A stretch of DNA of 64,000 nt from VBDM01 sp035651815 (GCA_035651815.1 DASRFB010000105.1:1-64000), one strand, 5' to 3'; positions 41,850-53,886 are shown, numbered from the stretch's first letter. A program made the numbers and translations. Notes: a model not told the origin generated them from the letters alone.

Positions 41850-42692
41850 TCATTTGCCTTGAAACACGGGTTTGCGTTTCTCCATGAAGGCTCTGCGGCC
41901 CTCGACGTAGTCCTGGCTGTCGAAGCACGCCTGCACCCAGCCCGCGCACGCCGCGGCGTCGAAAGCGGGGCTCGACTTCAGCAGCTCGCGCACGATGCGC
42001 TTGCTCGCCCGGATCGTGAGCGGCGCGTTCTCGGAGATCATGGCGCAGTACTCGAGAACGAGCGGCTCGAGCTCGGCGGCGGGCACCACGCGTTGCACGA
42101 AACCCATCGTCTTCGCCTCGTCCGCGCCGAACTGGCGCGCCGTGATCAGCATCTCGCGCGCGTACGCGGGTCCGACGGTGTCGAGCAGGTTCTTGAGCGC
42201 ATTGCCGCCGTAGCCCAGGCCGAGCTTCGCCGCGGGGACGCCGAAGCGCGCGTCGTCGGCGGCGAGGCGCAGGTCGCAGCACAGCGCGACGTTGACGCCG
42301 CCGCCGAGGCAGTAGCCCCGGATCATCGCGAGCGTCACCTTGTCGCAGACCTGGAACCGCTCGCACGCGAGGTTCGAGATCTCGTTGTAGCGACGGACGC
42401 CCTCGGCGGTCGAGCGATCCTTCTCGTACTGCGAGATGTCGGCGCCCGAGACGAACGCCTTGTCGCCCGCGCCGGTGAGGACGATGACGCGGATCCCCGG
42501 GTCCGCCTCGAAGCGGTCGAGCGCCTTCGGGATGCCTTCCCACATGTCGATCGAGACCGCGTTGCGGCGCGCCGGGTTGTTGAATGTCAGCCAGCCGATC
42601 GGCCCCTGCGTCTCGACGACGAGGCGCTCGGTGAGCGTGCCGGCGGGGAACGCGGGCCGACGGGGAATCGCTTGCAGCTCTTGTAGGTTCAT
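41850..42692 (-). CDS. Crotonase-superfamily protein (enoyl-CoA hydratase-like)
   Basis: A 280-residue crotonase-fold protein with the oxyanion-hole segments FVSGADISQY and GYCLGGGVNVAL. The two glutamates that hydrate the double bond in true enoyl-CoA hydratases appear replaced: the GGG-x-E position is Asn134 and the FG-x-P-E position is Ala154. It therefore probably catalyses another reaction of the superfamily on a CoA thioester. The next gene downstream is a Bug receptor, overlapping or spaced by a few bases. Confidence 0.88.
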   Translation of the reverse strand: MNLQELQAIPRRPAFPAGTLTERLVVETQGPIGWLTFNNPARRNAVSIDMWEGIPKALDRFEADPGIRVIVLTGAGDKAFVSGADISQYEKDRSTAEGVRRYNEISNLACERFQVCDKVTLAMIRGYCLGGGVNVALCCDLRLAADDARFGVPAAKLGLGYGGNALKNLLDTVGPAYAREMLITARQFGADEAKTMGFVQRVVPAAELEPLVLEYCAMISENAPLTIRASKRIVRELLKSSPAFDAAACAGWVQACFDSQDYVEGRRAFMEKRKPVFQGK

Positions 42693-42705
42693 GGGCGGCC
42701 CGAGC

Positions 42706-43386
42706 CTACCACGGCCGCACGCCGAAGGCCCACGGGTGCACGAGCAGGATCAGGACGAAGAGCGCGAGGCCGGCGAGCAGCCGGCCCCAGCCGATCTCCG
42801 CGGCCCGCAGGTCGTTGCGCCCGCGCAGGATCGCGCCGAACGGGACGTTGGAAGTCACGTCGGCGAAGCGCGTCCACTCGACGCCGAGCGTGCGCCGCTT
42901 GCGCGCGTCGATCAGCGCGGTGCCCGAGAACGCGAGCAGCGCGAACGCGCCGAAGAAGATCGTCGAGGCGGCGTCGCCGCGCGCCGCGATGTGCACGAGC
43001 GCCCACAGCCCGATCGCCCAGAGCGCCGGATGACGGGTGACGCGCAGGATCCCGGCGGGGTCGTCGGTCGAGCGCAGCGCAGCCTCCTGGCCGACCGCGG
43101 TCGGGTTGCGCACGGTGACGCCGCACACGAGGAGGATGAGCGCGAGCGGCATGACGAGCAGAGCCCATGCCTTGAACTCCTCGCCCGACCACAGCTGCAC
43201 GTACGGCGCGCGCCGGAACGCCCAGATCATCCAGCCCAGCGCGGCGAACGTGACGGCGACGTAGAGCGCGAGGTAGGCGCGCTCGCCGAGCGAGCGGACG
43301 AGCGCCCCGCGCAGCGGCGTGCTTGCGACGTAGTGCGTAGCGAGAAACACGAACGCGGCGAGCGCGAGCAGTTCGATGGATCCCAT
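42706..43386 (-). CDS. NnrU-family integral membrane protein
   Basis: A 226-residue protein with about six membrane helices. LATHYVASTPLRGALV, RNPTAVGQE and ILRVTRHPALWAIGLWALVH are typical of NnrU, a family first noted near denitrification genes and related to isoprenylcysteine methyltransferase-like membrane proteins. No nitrogen-oxide genes are in this window. ATG 43386 is preferred to a longer frame that lacks a membrane start. Function is unknown. Confidence 0.85.
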   Translation of the reverse strand: MGSIELLALAAFVFLATHYVASTPLRGALVRSLGERAYLALYVAVTFAALGWMIWAFRRAPYVQLWSGEEFKAWALLVMPLALILLVCGVTVRNPTAVGQEAALRSTDDPAGILRVTRHPALWAIGLWALVHIAARGDAASTIFFGAFALLAFSGTALIDARKRRTLGVEWTRFADVTSNVPFGAILRGRNDLRAAEIGWGRLLAGLALFVLILLVHPWAFGVRPW

Positions 43387-43543
43387 GGCCTCCCCCTCGG
43401 TGCGCGCCCATGCTGCCACGGCGCGCGAAAAATTTCACGGCCCGACCGCCGTTACAACTCTTACATGTCGCGGCGTCGCCCGGCGCCGGCGATGCGCGTT
43501 ATTGTGCGCACGGGGCTTCCCCGCATCGTAACAAGGAGAAACC

Positions 43544-44134
43544 ATGAAAGCCGCCACGACCCTCGCCGCCGCCGCGATCGCCGGTCTGTTCTCGGTCGCC
43601 GCCCCGGCCCAGACCACCGGCAGCGAAGTGCAGCGCGACGTCAACCAGCAGCAGCGCATCGAGCAGGGCCTGAAGAACGGCTCGCTCACGACGCGCGAGG
43701 CCTCGCAGCTCGAGCGCGGCGAGTCGCGCATCGACAAGATGGAGTCGAACGCCGAGAAGGACGGCAAGCTCAGTCCCGCCGAGAAGGCGCGCATCCGGCG
43801 CGCGCAGAACCAGGAGAGCCGCCGCATCAACCGGCTCGAGAGCAACAACCGGACGGGCAACCCGAGCTCGGCGTCCTCGCAGCGGATGCAGGCGGACGTG
43901 CAGCGCAACGTCAACCAGGAGCGCCGCGTCGAGCAGGGCGTGCGCTCGGGCCAGCTCACCAACCGCGAGGTCGGCAAGCTGGAAGGCGGCCAGGCGCGCA
44001 CCGACCGGCGCGAGGCGCGCGCGGGCGCCGACGGGCACGTGAGCGCGCGCGAGCAGCAGCGCGTGCAGAAGGGCGAGAACCGCCAGAGCCGCCGCATCGC
44101 CAAGCAGAAGCACGACGCGCAGACGCGGCAGTAA
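43544..44134 (+). CDS. Secreted protein with two EF-hand-like repeat units
   Basis: A 196-residue protein with a signal peptide (about 1-22, APAQ). The mature chain is two copies of a roughly 75-residue unit: V-QRDVNQQQRIEQGLKNG (about 29-105) and VQRNVNQERRVEQGVRSG (about 117-190). Each has a glycine-containing acidic loop. In the first, NAEKDGKLSPAE fits the EF-hand pattern with side chains at loop positions 1, 3, 5, 9 and 12; in the second the loop is degenerate. The rest is highly charged and helical. AAGGAG precedes ATG 43544. I do not know a function. Confidence 0.83.
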   Translation: MKAATTLAAAAIAGLFSVAAPAQTTGSEVQRDVNQQQRIEQGLKNGSLTTREASQLERGESRIDKMESNAEKDGKLSPAEKARIRRAQNQESRRINRLESNNRTGNPSSASSQRMQADVQRNVNQERRVEQGVRSGQLTNREVGKLEGGQARTDRREARAGADGHVSAREQQRVQKGENRQSRRIAKQKHDAQTRQ

Positions 44135-44154
44135 CCACCAAGAAGCAGGAAGAC

Positions 44155-44182
44155 AAAAAACCCGCCGTTCGGCGGGTTTTTT
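44155..44182. terminator. Bidirectional terminator
   Basis: AAAAAA-CCCGCC-GTTC-GGCGGG-TTTTTT is symmetric, so it can end the EF-hand-like gene on the plus strand and the molybdenum hydroxylase operon on the minus strand. Confidence 0.92.
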
Positions 44183-44194
44183 GTCGCCGGGAGG

Positions 44195-46498
44195 CTACGC
44201 CTTGGCCAGCAGCGCCGCCTTCACCCGCTCGGGCGTGAGCGGCGCGCGCCGGATGCGCACGCCGGTCGCGTCGTAGAACGCGTTCGCGACCGCCGCCGGC
44301 ATCACCCGGATGGTCGGCTCGCCGGCTCCCGTCGGCATGACCTCCGGGTGGTTGATCAGGACGACGTCGACCGTCTCGGGAGCGTCGCGGATCTCGAGCA
44401 CCGGGTAGCTCATCCAGTCGACGCTCGTGACCTTGTCGCGGTCGAACCTGACCTCCTCGAACAGCGCGCGCGACAGCCCGTGGCCGACGTTGCCTTCGAT
44501 GGTGTAACGCAGCCCGGTCGGATTGATGACCAGGCCGCAGTCGTGCGCCACCGTGACGCGCCTCGCCCAGATGCGGCCGGTCTTGCGCTCGACCTCGATG
44601 CTGGCGACGACCGCGACGATCGTGCCGCCGCGCGTCGCGTACGCGATGCCCTGGCCGCGCATCACCTCGCCCTTGCGGCGCGCGCGCGGGCCCGGGCGCG
44701 GCTTCCATCCCGCCTTCTCGGCCGCGGCCTTGATGACGGCGGCGTCGCGCGGCGCGGTGACGTGCTTGAGCCGGAACTCCACGGGATCCATCCTCGCCGC
44801 GACCGCGAGCTCGTCGATGAACTGCTCGGCGGCGAAGTGGATGTCGGGTCCGACCGGGTCGCGCAGGTGCGACGTCCGCAGCGGCGAGCAGCGATCGAGC
44901 AGCGGTGCGATGACCTCCCAGGCGTACTGCTTGTTCTCGAAGCCGTACGAGTCCGAGGGGTTGCCGTAACCGATCCCCGGCTTCGGCGCCACGCCGATCT
45001 CCATGCCGGCGAGGCTGTCCTGCGGATTCGCCTCGTTGGTCGCGATGTTGACGCGCGAGAACGCCTTGCTCGTGAATTCGTAGCCCAGCACGTTGCCCGA
45101 CGAGTCGAGCGCGGCGCGCGCGCGATGCACCGAAGCCGGCCCCTTCGGGTCCCAGGCGATGCCGTCGCGGCGCATGCCCTGCACGCGCACCGGCTTGCCG
45201 GTGAGCTTCGACAGCAGCGCGGCGTCGAGCGCCGCGTCGCCCGCGTCGTTGCGTCCGTACGAGCCGGGACCGCGCACCCAGATGACGCGGACCTTCTCCG
45301 GAGCCACGCCGACGATCCTGGCGACGCCTTGCTGCGTGAAATGCGGCTTCTGCGTGCCCGACCAGACCGTGACGCCGTCGTCGCGCACGTCGGCCACGGC
45401 GCAGCCGGGCCCCATGCTGGCGTGCGACTGGAACGGCCACTCGTATTCCGCCTCGACCACGCGCGCGGCGCGCTTGAACGCCGCGTCGACGTCGCCCTTC
45501 TTGACCGGCTCCTCGCGCTTGACCACGGGCGCGCGCCGGATGTGCTCGTGCAGGTCGGCCATCGCCGGGAACGGATCGGGGTGCGTCTCGGTCCAGTTCA
45601 CCTTGAGCGCGCGCGAGGCCTTCACCGCGTCCCACTCGCGCTCGGCGACGACGGCGACGAAGTTCTTCTCCTGGACCAGGCGCGCGCCCTTCACCGCCGC
45701 GATGGACGCCTCGTCGACCGAGCCGACCGCGCATCCGGCGCGCTCGGGACGCACGACGCGCGCGTGCAGCATTCCCGGGATCGAGACGTCGGTGACGTAG
45801 GGCTCGGTGCGATACACCTTCGACACGAGGTCGCGGCGCACCGGGGACTTGCCGACGACGCGGTACTCGGAGGGCGACTTGACCTTCGCCGGCACCTCGA
45901 TGTCCATCGGGTTGCCGATCTTCTTGTTCCACTCGACCGTGTGGTTGAAGTAGCGGCCGCCGATCAGCTCGGCGTAGGTCGATTTCTTCGACGGGTCCGA
46001 GACCGCCGTCACCACGCCGTCGTCCACGCGCAGGGACGCCGGGGGCACGCCGAGCTTCGACGACGCCGCGCCGACCAGGACGCGGCGCGCCTCGGCGGCG
46101 GCCTTGCGCAAGGGCTTGGCGCCTTCGAAGACGCCGGTCGAGCCCGAGGCGCCGCCCTGGTTGCAGGTGAGCGCCGTGTCGCCCATCAGGACGTCGACCT
46201 TGTCGACGTTCACGTCGAGCTCCTCGGCGACGATCTGCGCGATCGCGATGTCGAGCGACTGGCCCATGTCCATCTTGCCGAAGAAGGCGGTGACGCGGCC
46301 GTCGGCGCCGACGGCGATCCAGGAGTCGAGCTCGGTCGGCACGACCGCGGGCTTGGTCGCCCCGAAGGCCGCGCCCGCGGGCGCGTCGGCTTGCGCCAGG
46401 GCCTCGGCGACGAAGCCGGGGAGCGACGCGCTGACGATCAGCGCGCCCGAGGCCTTGAGGAATTCGCGGCGGGAAATCGCATTCATGGGTGCGTTCAT
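44195..46498 (-). CDS. Molybdenum hydroxylase large subunit, isoquinoline-oxidoreductase type
   Basis: A 767-residue molybdopterin-binding subunit of the xanthine dehydrogenase family. The N-terminus SRREFLKASGALIVSASLP is a twin-arginine signal, so the holoenzyme is exported folded. Length and the pairing with a small 2Fe-2S subunit match IorB-type enzymes, which hydroxylate N-heteroaromatics or aldehydes. The catalytic Glu is likely in PTGAGEPTIRVMP. No cytochrome subunit is adjacent. The small subunit gene is 10 bases upstream. Confidence 0.93.
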   Translation of the reverse strand: MNAPMNAISRREFLKASGALIVSASLPGFVAEALAQADAPAGAAFGATKPAVVPTELDSWIAVGADGRVTAFFGKMDMGQSLDIAIAQIVAEELDVNVDKVDVLMGDTALTCNQGGASGSTGVFEGAKPLRKAAAEARRVLVGAASSKLGVPPASLRVDDGVVTAVSDPSKKSTYAELIGGRYFNHTVEWNKKIGNPMDIEVPAKVKSPSEYRVVGKSPVRRDLVSKVYRTEPYVTDVSIPGMLHARVVRPERAGCAVGSVDEASIAAVKGARLVQEKNFVAVVAEREWDAVKASRALKVNWTETHPDPFPAMADLHEHIRRAPVVKREEPVKKGDVDAAFKRAARVVEAEYEWPFQSHASMGPGCAVADVRDDGVTVWSGTQKPHFTQQGVARIVGVAPEKVRVIWVRGPGSYGRNDAGDAALDAALLSKLTGKPVRVQGMRRDGIAWDPKGPASVHRARAALDSSGNVLGYEFTSKAFSRVNIATNEANPQDSLAGMEIGVAPKPGIGYGNPSDSYGFENKQYAWEVIAPLLDRCSPLRTSHLRDPVGPDIHFAAEQFIDELAVAARMDPVEFRLKHVTAPRDAAVIKAAAEKAGWKPRPGPRARRKGEVMRGQGIAYATRGGTIVAVVASIEVERKTGRIWARRVTVAHDCGLVINPTGLRYTIEGNVGHGLSRALFEEVRFDRDKVTSVDWMSYPVLEIRDAPETVDVVLINHPEVMPTGAGEPTIRVMPAAVANAFYDATGVRIRRAPLTPERVKAALLAKA

Positions 46499-46508
46499 GG
46501 TTCCCTCC

Positions 46509-46973
46509 TCAGGCCATCTGCTTCTGCGCGCGCTTGACGGCGCGCAGGATCGACACGTGCGTGCCGCAGCGGCACTTCAGGCCCGCGAGCGCGTCGCGGA
46601 TCTGGGCGTCGCTCGCCTTCGGGTTCTTCTTGAGGTACGCGGCCGCGGTCATGATCCAGCCGTTGATGCAGTAGCCGCACTGCGGCACCTGCTCTTCGAC
46701 GTACGCGGCCTGCAGCGGGTGCGGCTTCTCGGGCGTGCCGAGGCCCTTCAGCGTCGTGACCTTCTTGCCGGCGACGGCCGAGACCGGCATCACGCACGAG
46801 CGGATCGCCTCGCCGTTCAGGTGCACGGTGCACGCGCCGCACTGCGCGAGGCCGCAGCCGAAATGCGGGTTGGTCATGCCGAGATCGCCGCGCAGCGCGT
46901 ACAGGAGCGGCATGTCGGGATCGGCGTCGACGGAGACCGGCTTGCCGTCGACGTTGAACTTGAACGTGGCCAT
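46509..46973 (-). CDS. Molybdenum hydroxylase 2Fe-2S subunit
   Basis: A 154-residue electron-transfer subunit. The plant-ferredoxin cluster ligands are Cys40, 45, 48 and 60 (FGCGLAQCGAC, RSC). The second cluster ligands are Cys99, 102, 134 and 136 (QCGYC, KCRCG). It has no signal peptide and would be carried across the membrane with the Tat-tagged large subunit encoded next. It is the first gene of the pair. Confidence 0.95.
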   Translation of the reverse strand: MATFKFNVDGKPVSVDADPDMPLLYALRGDLGMTNPHFGCGLAQCGACTVHLNGEAIRSCVMPVSAVAGKKVTTLKGLGTPEKPHPLQAAYVEEQVPQCGYCINGWIMTAAAYLKKNPKASDAQIRDALAGLKCRCGTHVSILRAVKRAQKQMA

Positions 46974-47069
46974 GGGTTCCTCCTTTGATCCGGGATCAGT
47001 TTATTCCCCGCCGCGCGGGAGTTGCAATCGCGGCCCGGTGATACGATAGGCGCCGTCGCGAGGAGGAGC

Positions 47070-48610
47070 ATGAAGCCGGAGAAGCCCGGTCCGCAGGAGC
47101 GCGTCGATTGCGAGCGCTACCGCCTGCGGCGGTTCGTGGAAGCGCTGCAGCAATCGGGCGAGGCACGCGTCGTGCGCGGGGCGGCGGACCTCGCCGACGT
47201 CGCGCCGGCGCTCGAAGGCAGCGATGGCGCGGTGCTGTTCGAGCGCGTCGGGCCGGAAGGGGCGCAGCTCGTCGGCAACGTGATGGGGAGCCGCGCCCGG
47301 CTCGCGCGCGCCTTCGGCGTCGCGCCCGAGGGCCTGCTCGCCGAGGTGCTGCGCCGCGCGAGGCTCGCCCCGGAGGTGATCGAGGTGCCGCGCGAGCAGG
47401 CGCCGGTCCAGGAGGTCGTCTGGACGGGCGCCGACGCCGACCTGACGAAGCTCCCCGCGAACCTGCAGCACGGGATGGACGGCGCCCCGTACATCTCGGC
47501 CGCGATCGATTACGTCGTCGATCCGGCGAGCGGCTGGACCAACGTCGGCGTGCGCCGCCTGATGCTGCGCGGCCGGTCCGAAGCCGGCGTCGACCTGAAC
47601 GCGCCGTCGGACCTGCGCGCGATCTACGAGGCGGCGGCGAAGCGGGGCGAAGCGCTGCCCGTCGCCTTCGTCGTCGGCGCGCACCCGGTCGACTACGTCG
47701 CGGCGACGCTCAGGCTCCCCGTCGACGAGCTCGGCCTGGTCGCGAGCCTGCGCGCCGCGCCGCTCCCCGTGGTGAAGTGCGTCACCTGCGACATCCGCGT
47801 GCCGGCCGACGCCGAGTGGGTCCTCGAGGGCACGCTCGACGCCCGCGGCCACGTCGAGCCCGAAGGCCCCTACGGCGAGTTCCTCGGCTACTACGGCGCG
47901 GTGAAGATGAACCCGGTGTTCCACCTGACCGCGGTCACGCGAAGGCAGGACGCGCTGTTCCAGACCGCGACCATCGGCGGGCGGCTGCTCGGCCGCACCG
48001 ACACCGCGCAGCTGAACGGATTGCGCACCGAGGTGATGGTGTGGCGCGCGCTCGAGACCGCCGTGCGCGAGCCGCTCGCCGTGCACGCGACGCCGTCCTC
48101 GGGCGGCATGTTCAACCTGCGCGTGGCGATTCGCAGCCGCGTGCCCGGCGAGGCGAGGAACGCGATCGCCGCCGCGTTCGGCTCGCTCGCGAACGTCAAG
48201 CACGTGTTCGTCGTCGACCCGGACATCGACGTGTTCTCCGACGCGCAGGTGGACTGGGCGCTCGCGACGCGCTTCCAGGCCGACCGCGACCTCGTCGTGC
48301 AGGCCGGGTTCCGCGCGCTGCCGCTCGACCCGTCGCTCGCGGGCGCGCGCACCGGCGCGAAGGCGGGCTTCGACTGCACGCTGCCGTTCGGCCAGGCGCA
48401 GTCGATCGAGCACCGCATCCCCGAGCCGCCGCGCTTCGAGGGCAAGCGTTACGCCACGGTCGAGGCCGCGCTCGCCGACGGCGCGAAGCGCTTCGAGCAG
48501 CTGATGGCCGCGACCGGCAGCCGCGACGGGCGCGAGATCGTGCTCGCCCTCGAAGCGCTGCGCTCGGGCGGCCGGCTCGCCCGCGACGCCGAAGGGCGGT
48601 ACGGGCTCAA

Positions 48611-48614
<4 letters not shown>
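47070..48614 (+). CDS. UbiD-family prFMN-dependent (de)carboxylase
   Basis: A 514-residue UbiD-like enzyme that uses prenylated FMN to add or remove carboxyl groups on aromatic or unsaturated acids. The E-R-E elements are visible: TNVGVRR near residues 157-163, and EGPYGE with Glu265 and Glu270. ATG 47070 has AGGAGGAG upstream and gives family length. The UbiX prenyltransferase needed for its cofactor is not in the window. Its stop overlaps the GTG of a molybdenum hydroxylase gene, indicating a joint pathway, perhaps breakdown of an aromatic acid. Confidence 0.92.
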
Positions 48615-51361
<2,747 letters not shown>

Positions 51362-51404
51362 TTTGCTCGCGGAATCCCCTGCGGCGAATGATAAACTCGC
51401 GTCC

Positions 51405-52664
51405 ATGACTAAAGTGGACTACGACGCCGCCGTGATCGGCGGCGGCCCGGGCGGCTCGAGCGCCGCCACCGCGCTCGTGCGCCGCGGCCGGCGCGTGCTC
51501 CTGCTCGAGCGCGACAAGTTTCCGCGCTTCCACATCGGCGAGTCGCAGCTGCCCTGGAACAACGAGGTGCTGCGCGAGCTCGGCGCGTTCGAGGCGATCA
51601 CCGGCGGCGGCTTCATGCCGAAGTGGGGCGCGAGCTTCCGCCGGCCCGACGGCGTCACCGAGCAGTACGCGGACTTTGCGCACGCGGTGGAGACGCCGAC
51701 GCCGCTGTCGTACCAGGTCGACCGCGAGCGCTTCGACGACATCCTGCTGCGCCACGCGGCGCGCAGCGGCGTCGACGTGCGCGAGCGCCACCGCTTCCTC
51801 GACGCGGCCTTCGACGCCGACGGCGTGACGGTGCGCTACGCCGACGCGGACGGCGCCGAGCGGTCCTCGCGCGTCGCCGCCGTGGTCGACGCCTCGGGCC
51901 GCGCCGGGGTCATCGTAAACCGTTTCGGACGCCACGAATACGACCCGATGCTGCAGAACGTCGCCATCCATGCCCAGGTGGTCGGCGTGCCGCGCGCCGA
52001 AGGACGCCGCGCCGGCGACATCCGCATGTTCACGCGGCCCGACATGGGCTGGCTGTGGCTGATCCCGCTCACCGACACGGTGATGAGCATCGGCGCGGTG
52101 ATCCCCAAGGCCACGCACCGGCGCGAGGCGAAGGAGAGCGCCGAGGCGAGCCTCGATCACTACTTCGCCGCGACGCCCCAGGCCGCGGCGCTGCTCGAGC
52201 GCGCGAAGCGCACGTCGCCTGCGCGGGTCGACGTCGACTATTCGTACCTCGCGACGCGCATGGCGGGCGAGCGCTGGATCGCGGTGGGCGACTCGGCCGC
52301 GTTTCTCGACCCGATCTTCTCGACCGGCGTGCTGCTCGCGATGCAGGGCGGGATCGAGGCGGCCGAGGCGATCGACGCGGGCTTGAGCAACGGCGACCTC
52401 TCGGCGCGGGCGTTCGCGCGTTACGAGCGCGTGGTGCGCAAGCGCTACCACCATTTCCGGCGCTTCGCGGTCGGCTTCTACGACCCGGCGTTCCGCGAGG
52501 TCTGGTTCGCGGAGAAGAAGCGCTTCGGCCTCTATCCCGCGATCGTCAGCATCCTCGCGGGCAACTGGCGGCCTTCGCTCGCCACGCGCGCGCGCATCGC
52601 CCTGTTCTTCGGGCTGATCGCGCTGAAGCGCCTCGGCCGCAAGGACCTCGCGCCGGCGCGCTGA
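51405..52664 (+). CDS. FAD-dependent oxidoreductase with halogenase-type motifs
   Basis: A 419-residue flavoprotein. The FAD loop is GGGPGG at 12-17, then FPRFHIGES at 39-47 as in flavin-dependent halogenases. MPKWGASF places a Lys at residue 73, where halogenases have their catalytic Lys. WLWLIP at 216-221 matches the WxWxIP signature. ATG 51405 is the likely start. The same motifs can occur in related non-halogenating monooxygenases, so halogenation is a hypothesis. No carrier or natural-product genes are adjacent, and a flavin reductase is not seen. Confidence 0.85.
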   Translation: MTKVDYDAAVIGGGPGGSSAATALVRRGRRVLLLERDKFPRFHIGESQLPWNNEVLRELGAFEAITGGGFMPKWGASFRRPDGVTEQYADFAHAVETPTPLSYQVDRERFDDILLRHAARSGVDVRERHRFLDAAFDADGVTVRYADADGAERSSRVAAVVDASGRAGVIVNRFGRHEYDPMLQNVAIHAQVVGVPRAEGRRAGDIRMFTRPDMGWLWLIPLTDTVMSIGAVIPKATHRREAKESAEASLDHYFAATPQAAALLERAKRTSPARVDVDYSYLATRMAGERWIAVGDSAAFLDPIFSTGVLLAMQGGIEAAEAIDAGLSNGDLSARAFARYERVVRKRYHHFRRFAVGFYDPAFREVWFAEKKRFGLYPAIVSILAGNWRPSLATRARIALFFGLIALKRLGRKDLAPAR

Positions 52665-52677
52665 GCTGCGGCTTCGC

Positions 52678-53556
52678 TCAGGCCGCGCCGGGGGCCTGCA
52701 GCGCCCGAATCCGGTCCTCGATCGGCGGGTGCGAGGCGAACAGCGCCATCCAGCCCGACGACGAGGGGGCGATGCCGAACGCCGACATCGACTGCGGCAG
52801 CTCGCCGTGCTCGAGCGCGCCCAGGCGCTGGAGCGCGTGGATCATGGGCTGGGGGCCGAGCAGGCGCGCCGAGCCCGCGTCGGCGCGGAACTCGCGCCGG
52901 CGCGAGAACCAGGCGACGATGAGCGAGGCGAGGACGCCGAACACGATCTGGAACGCGATCACGGTGACGAAGTAGCCCGGGCCCACGCCGCGCTCGGTGC
53001 GGAACACCGCCTTGTCGACGACGTAGCCCGCGATCCGCGAGAAGAACACGACGAAGGTGTTCACCACGCCCTGGATCAGCGTCAGCGTCACCATGTCGCC
53101 GTTGGCGACGTGCGAGAGCTCGTGGCCGAGCACGGCCTCGATCTCCTCGCGGTTCATCGAGTTCAGCAGCCCGCTCGACACGGCGACCAGCGACGAGTCG
53201 CGGAACGCCCCGGTCGCGAACGCGTTCGGCGCGCCCTCGTAGACGGCGACCTCGGGCATGCCGACGCCCGCCTTCTGCGCGAGCATCCGGATCGTGTCGA
53301 CCAGCCAGCGCTCGTGCGCGCCCTGCGGCTCGTCGATCACGCGCGCGCCCGTCGACCACTTGGCCATCTGCTTCGAGATCAGCAGCGAGAAGATCGACCC
53401 GGCGAAGCCCACGATCACCGAGAACACGAGCAGCTGACCGTAGTCGATGCCGTTCGCGGTGAGGAAGCGGTCCACGCCGAGGACCCTCAGCACCACCGAG
53501 AGCAGCAGCAGCACGGCGAGGTTGGTGACGAGGAACAGGAAAACGCGCTTGACCAT
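52678..53556 (-). CDS. htpX: Membrane protease HtpX
   Basis: A 292-residue zinc metalloprotease of the inner membrane that degrades misfolded membrane proteins. Two N-terminal helices, the site HELSH in AVLGHELSHVANGDM and a later Glu in RREFRADA are typical, and two further membrane segments follow. The length matches E. coli HtpX (293). In many bacteria htpX is induced by Cpx-type stress systems, and a CpxRA-like module lies 8 kb away, but I see no CpxR box directly upstream. Confidence 0.95.
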   Translation of the reverse strand: MVKRVFLFLVTNLAVLLLLSVVLRVLGVDRFLTANGIDYGQLLVFSVIVGFAGSIFSLLISKQMAKWSTGARVIDEPQGAHERWLVDTIRMLAQKAGVGMPEVAVYEGAPNAFATGAFRDSSLVAVSSGLLNSMNREEIEAVLGHELSHVANGDMVTLTLIQGVVNTFVVFFSRIAGYVVDKAVFRTERGVGPGYFVTVIAFQIVFGVLASLIVAWFSRRREFRADAGSARLLGPQPMIHALQRLGALEHGELPQSMSAFGIAPSSSGWMALFASHPPIEDRIRALQAPGAA

Positions 53557-53642
53557 GGGTTCGGTCTCCGTTGCGGGAGGGGATCGGGGCGCTAGATGGG
53601 GACGCCCGCCGGCTTCTCAAGCCGCACCATAACCCCAAAAGC

Positions 53643-53668
53643 AAAAAGGCGGGAGGGCCCGCCTTTTT
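53643..53668. terminator. Bidirectional terminator between the Lys-rich gene and htpX
   Basis: AAAAAGGCGGG-AGGG-CCCGCCTTTTT is a symmetric strong hairpin. On the minus strand it ends the small Lys-rich gene before htpX. Confidence 0.9.
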
Positions 53669-53706
53669 GCCTTCCGCGGCGCTGGACGCCGCGCGCTGAA
53701 AGAAAC

Positions 53707-53886
53707 TCAGCCTTCCTTCTTCTCGGCCTTCTTCGCGGCCTTCTTTTCCTTCTTCGCGGCCTTCTTCTCGGCCTTCTTCTCGGCCTTGGGCGTGTCGGCC
53801 GGAGCCGGCGCGGTGCCCTGCGCAATGGCGCTCAGGGTGGTGCCGGCGAAAAGCGCGGCCATCAGAATTGCGATCGTTCTCTTCAT
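53707..53886 (-). CDS. Small secreted Lys/Ala/Glu-rich protein
   Basis: A 59-residue protein: signal peptide about 1-23 (SAIAQ), a short Pro/Ala linker, then a tail from residue 34 made of AEKK and AAKK units. The mature tail is low-complexity and strongly basic. AAGGA precedes ATG 53886. Very small K/A-rich secreted proteins occur in betaproteobacteria with no known role. The tail could bind nucleic acid, teichoic-like or lipid phosphates, but nothing here proves it. Confidence 0.75.
   Translation of the reverse strand: MKRTIAILMAALFAGTTLSAIAQGTAPAPADTPKAEKKAEKKAAKKEKKAAKKAEKKEG

Noticed and set aside
43450..43475. TTAC repeats before the EF-hand-like gene as a second CpxR site
   Set aside because: The half-sites differ from GTAAA and the spacing is one base short of the clear site at 61054. 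Evidence is too weak.
53592..53825. Arg/Pro-rich 77-codon frame overlapping the Lys-rich small gene
   Set aside because: It is another frame of the AAG-rich low-complexity tail. The signal-peptide frame is better supported.
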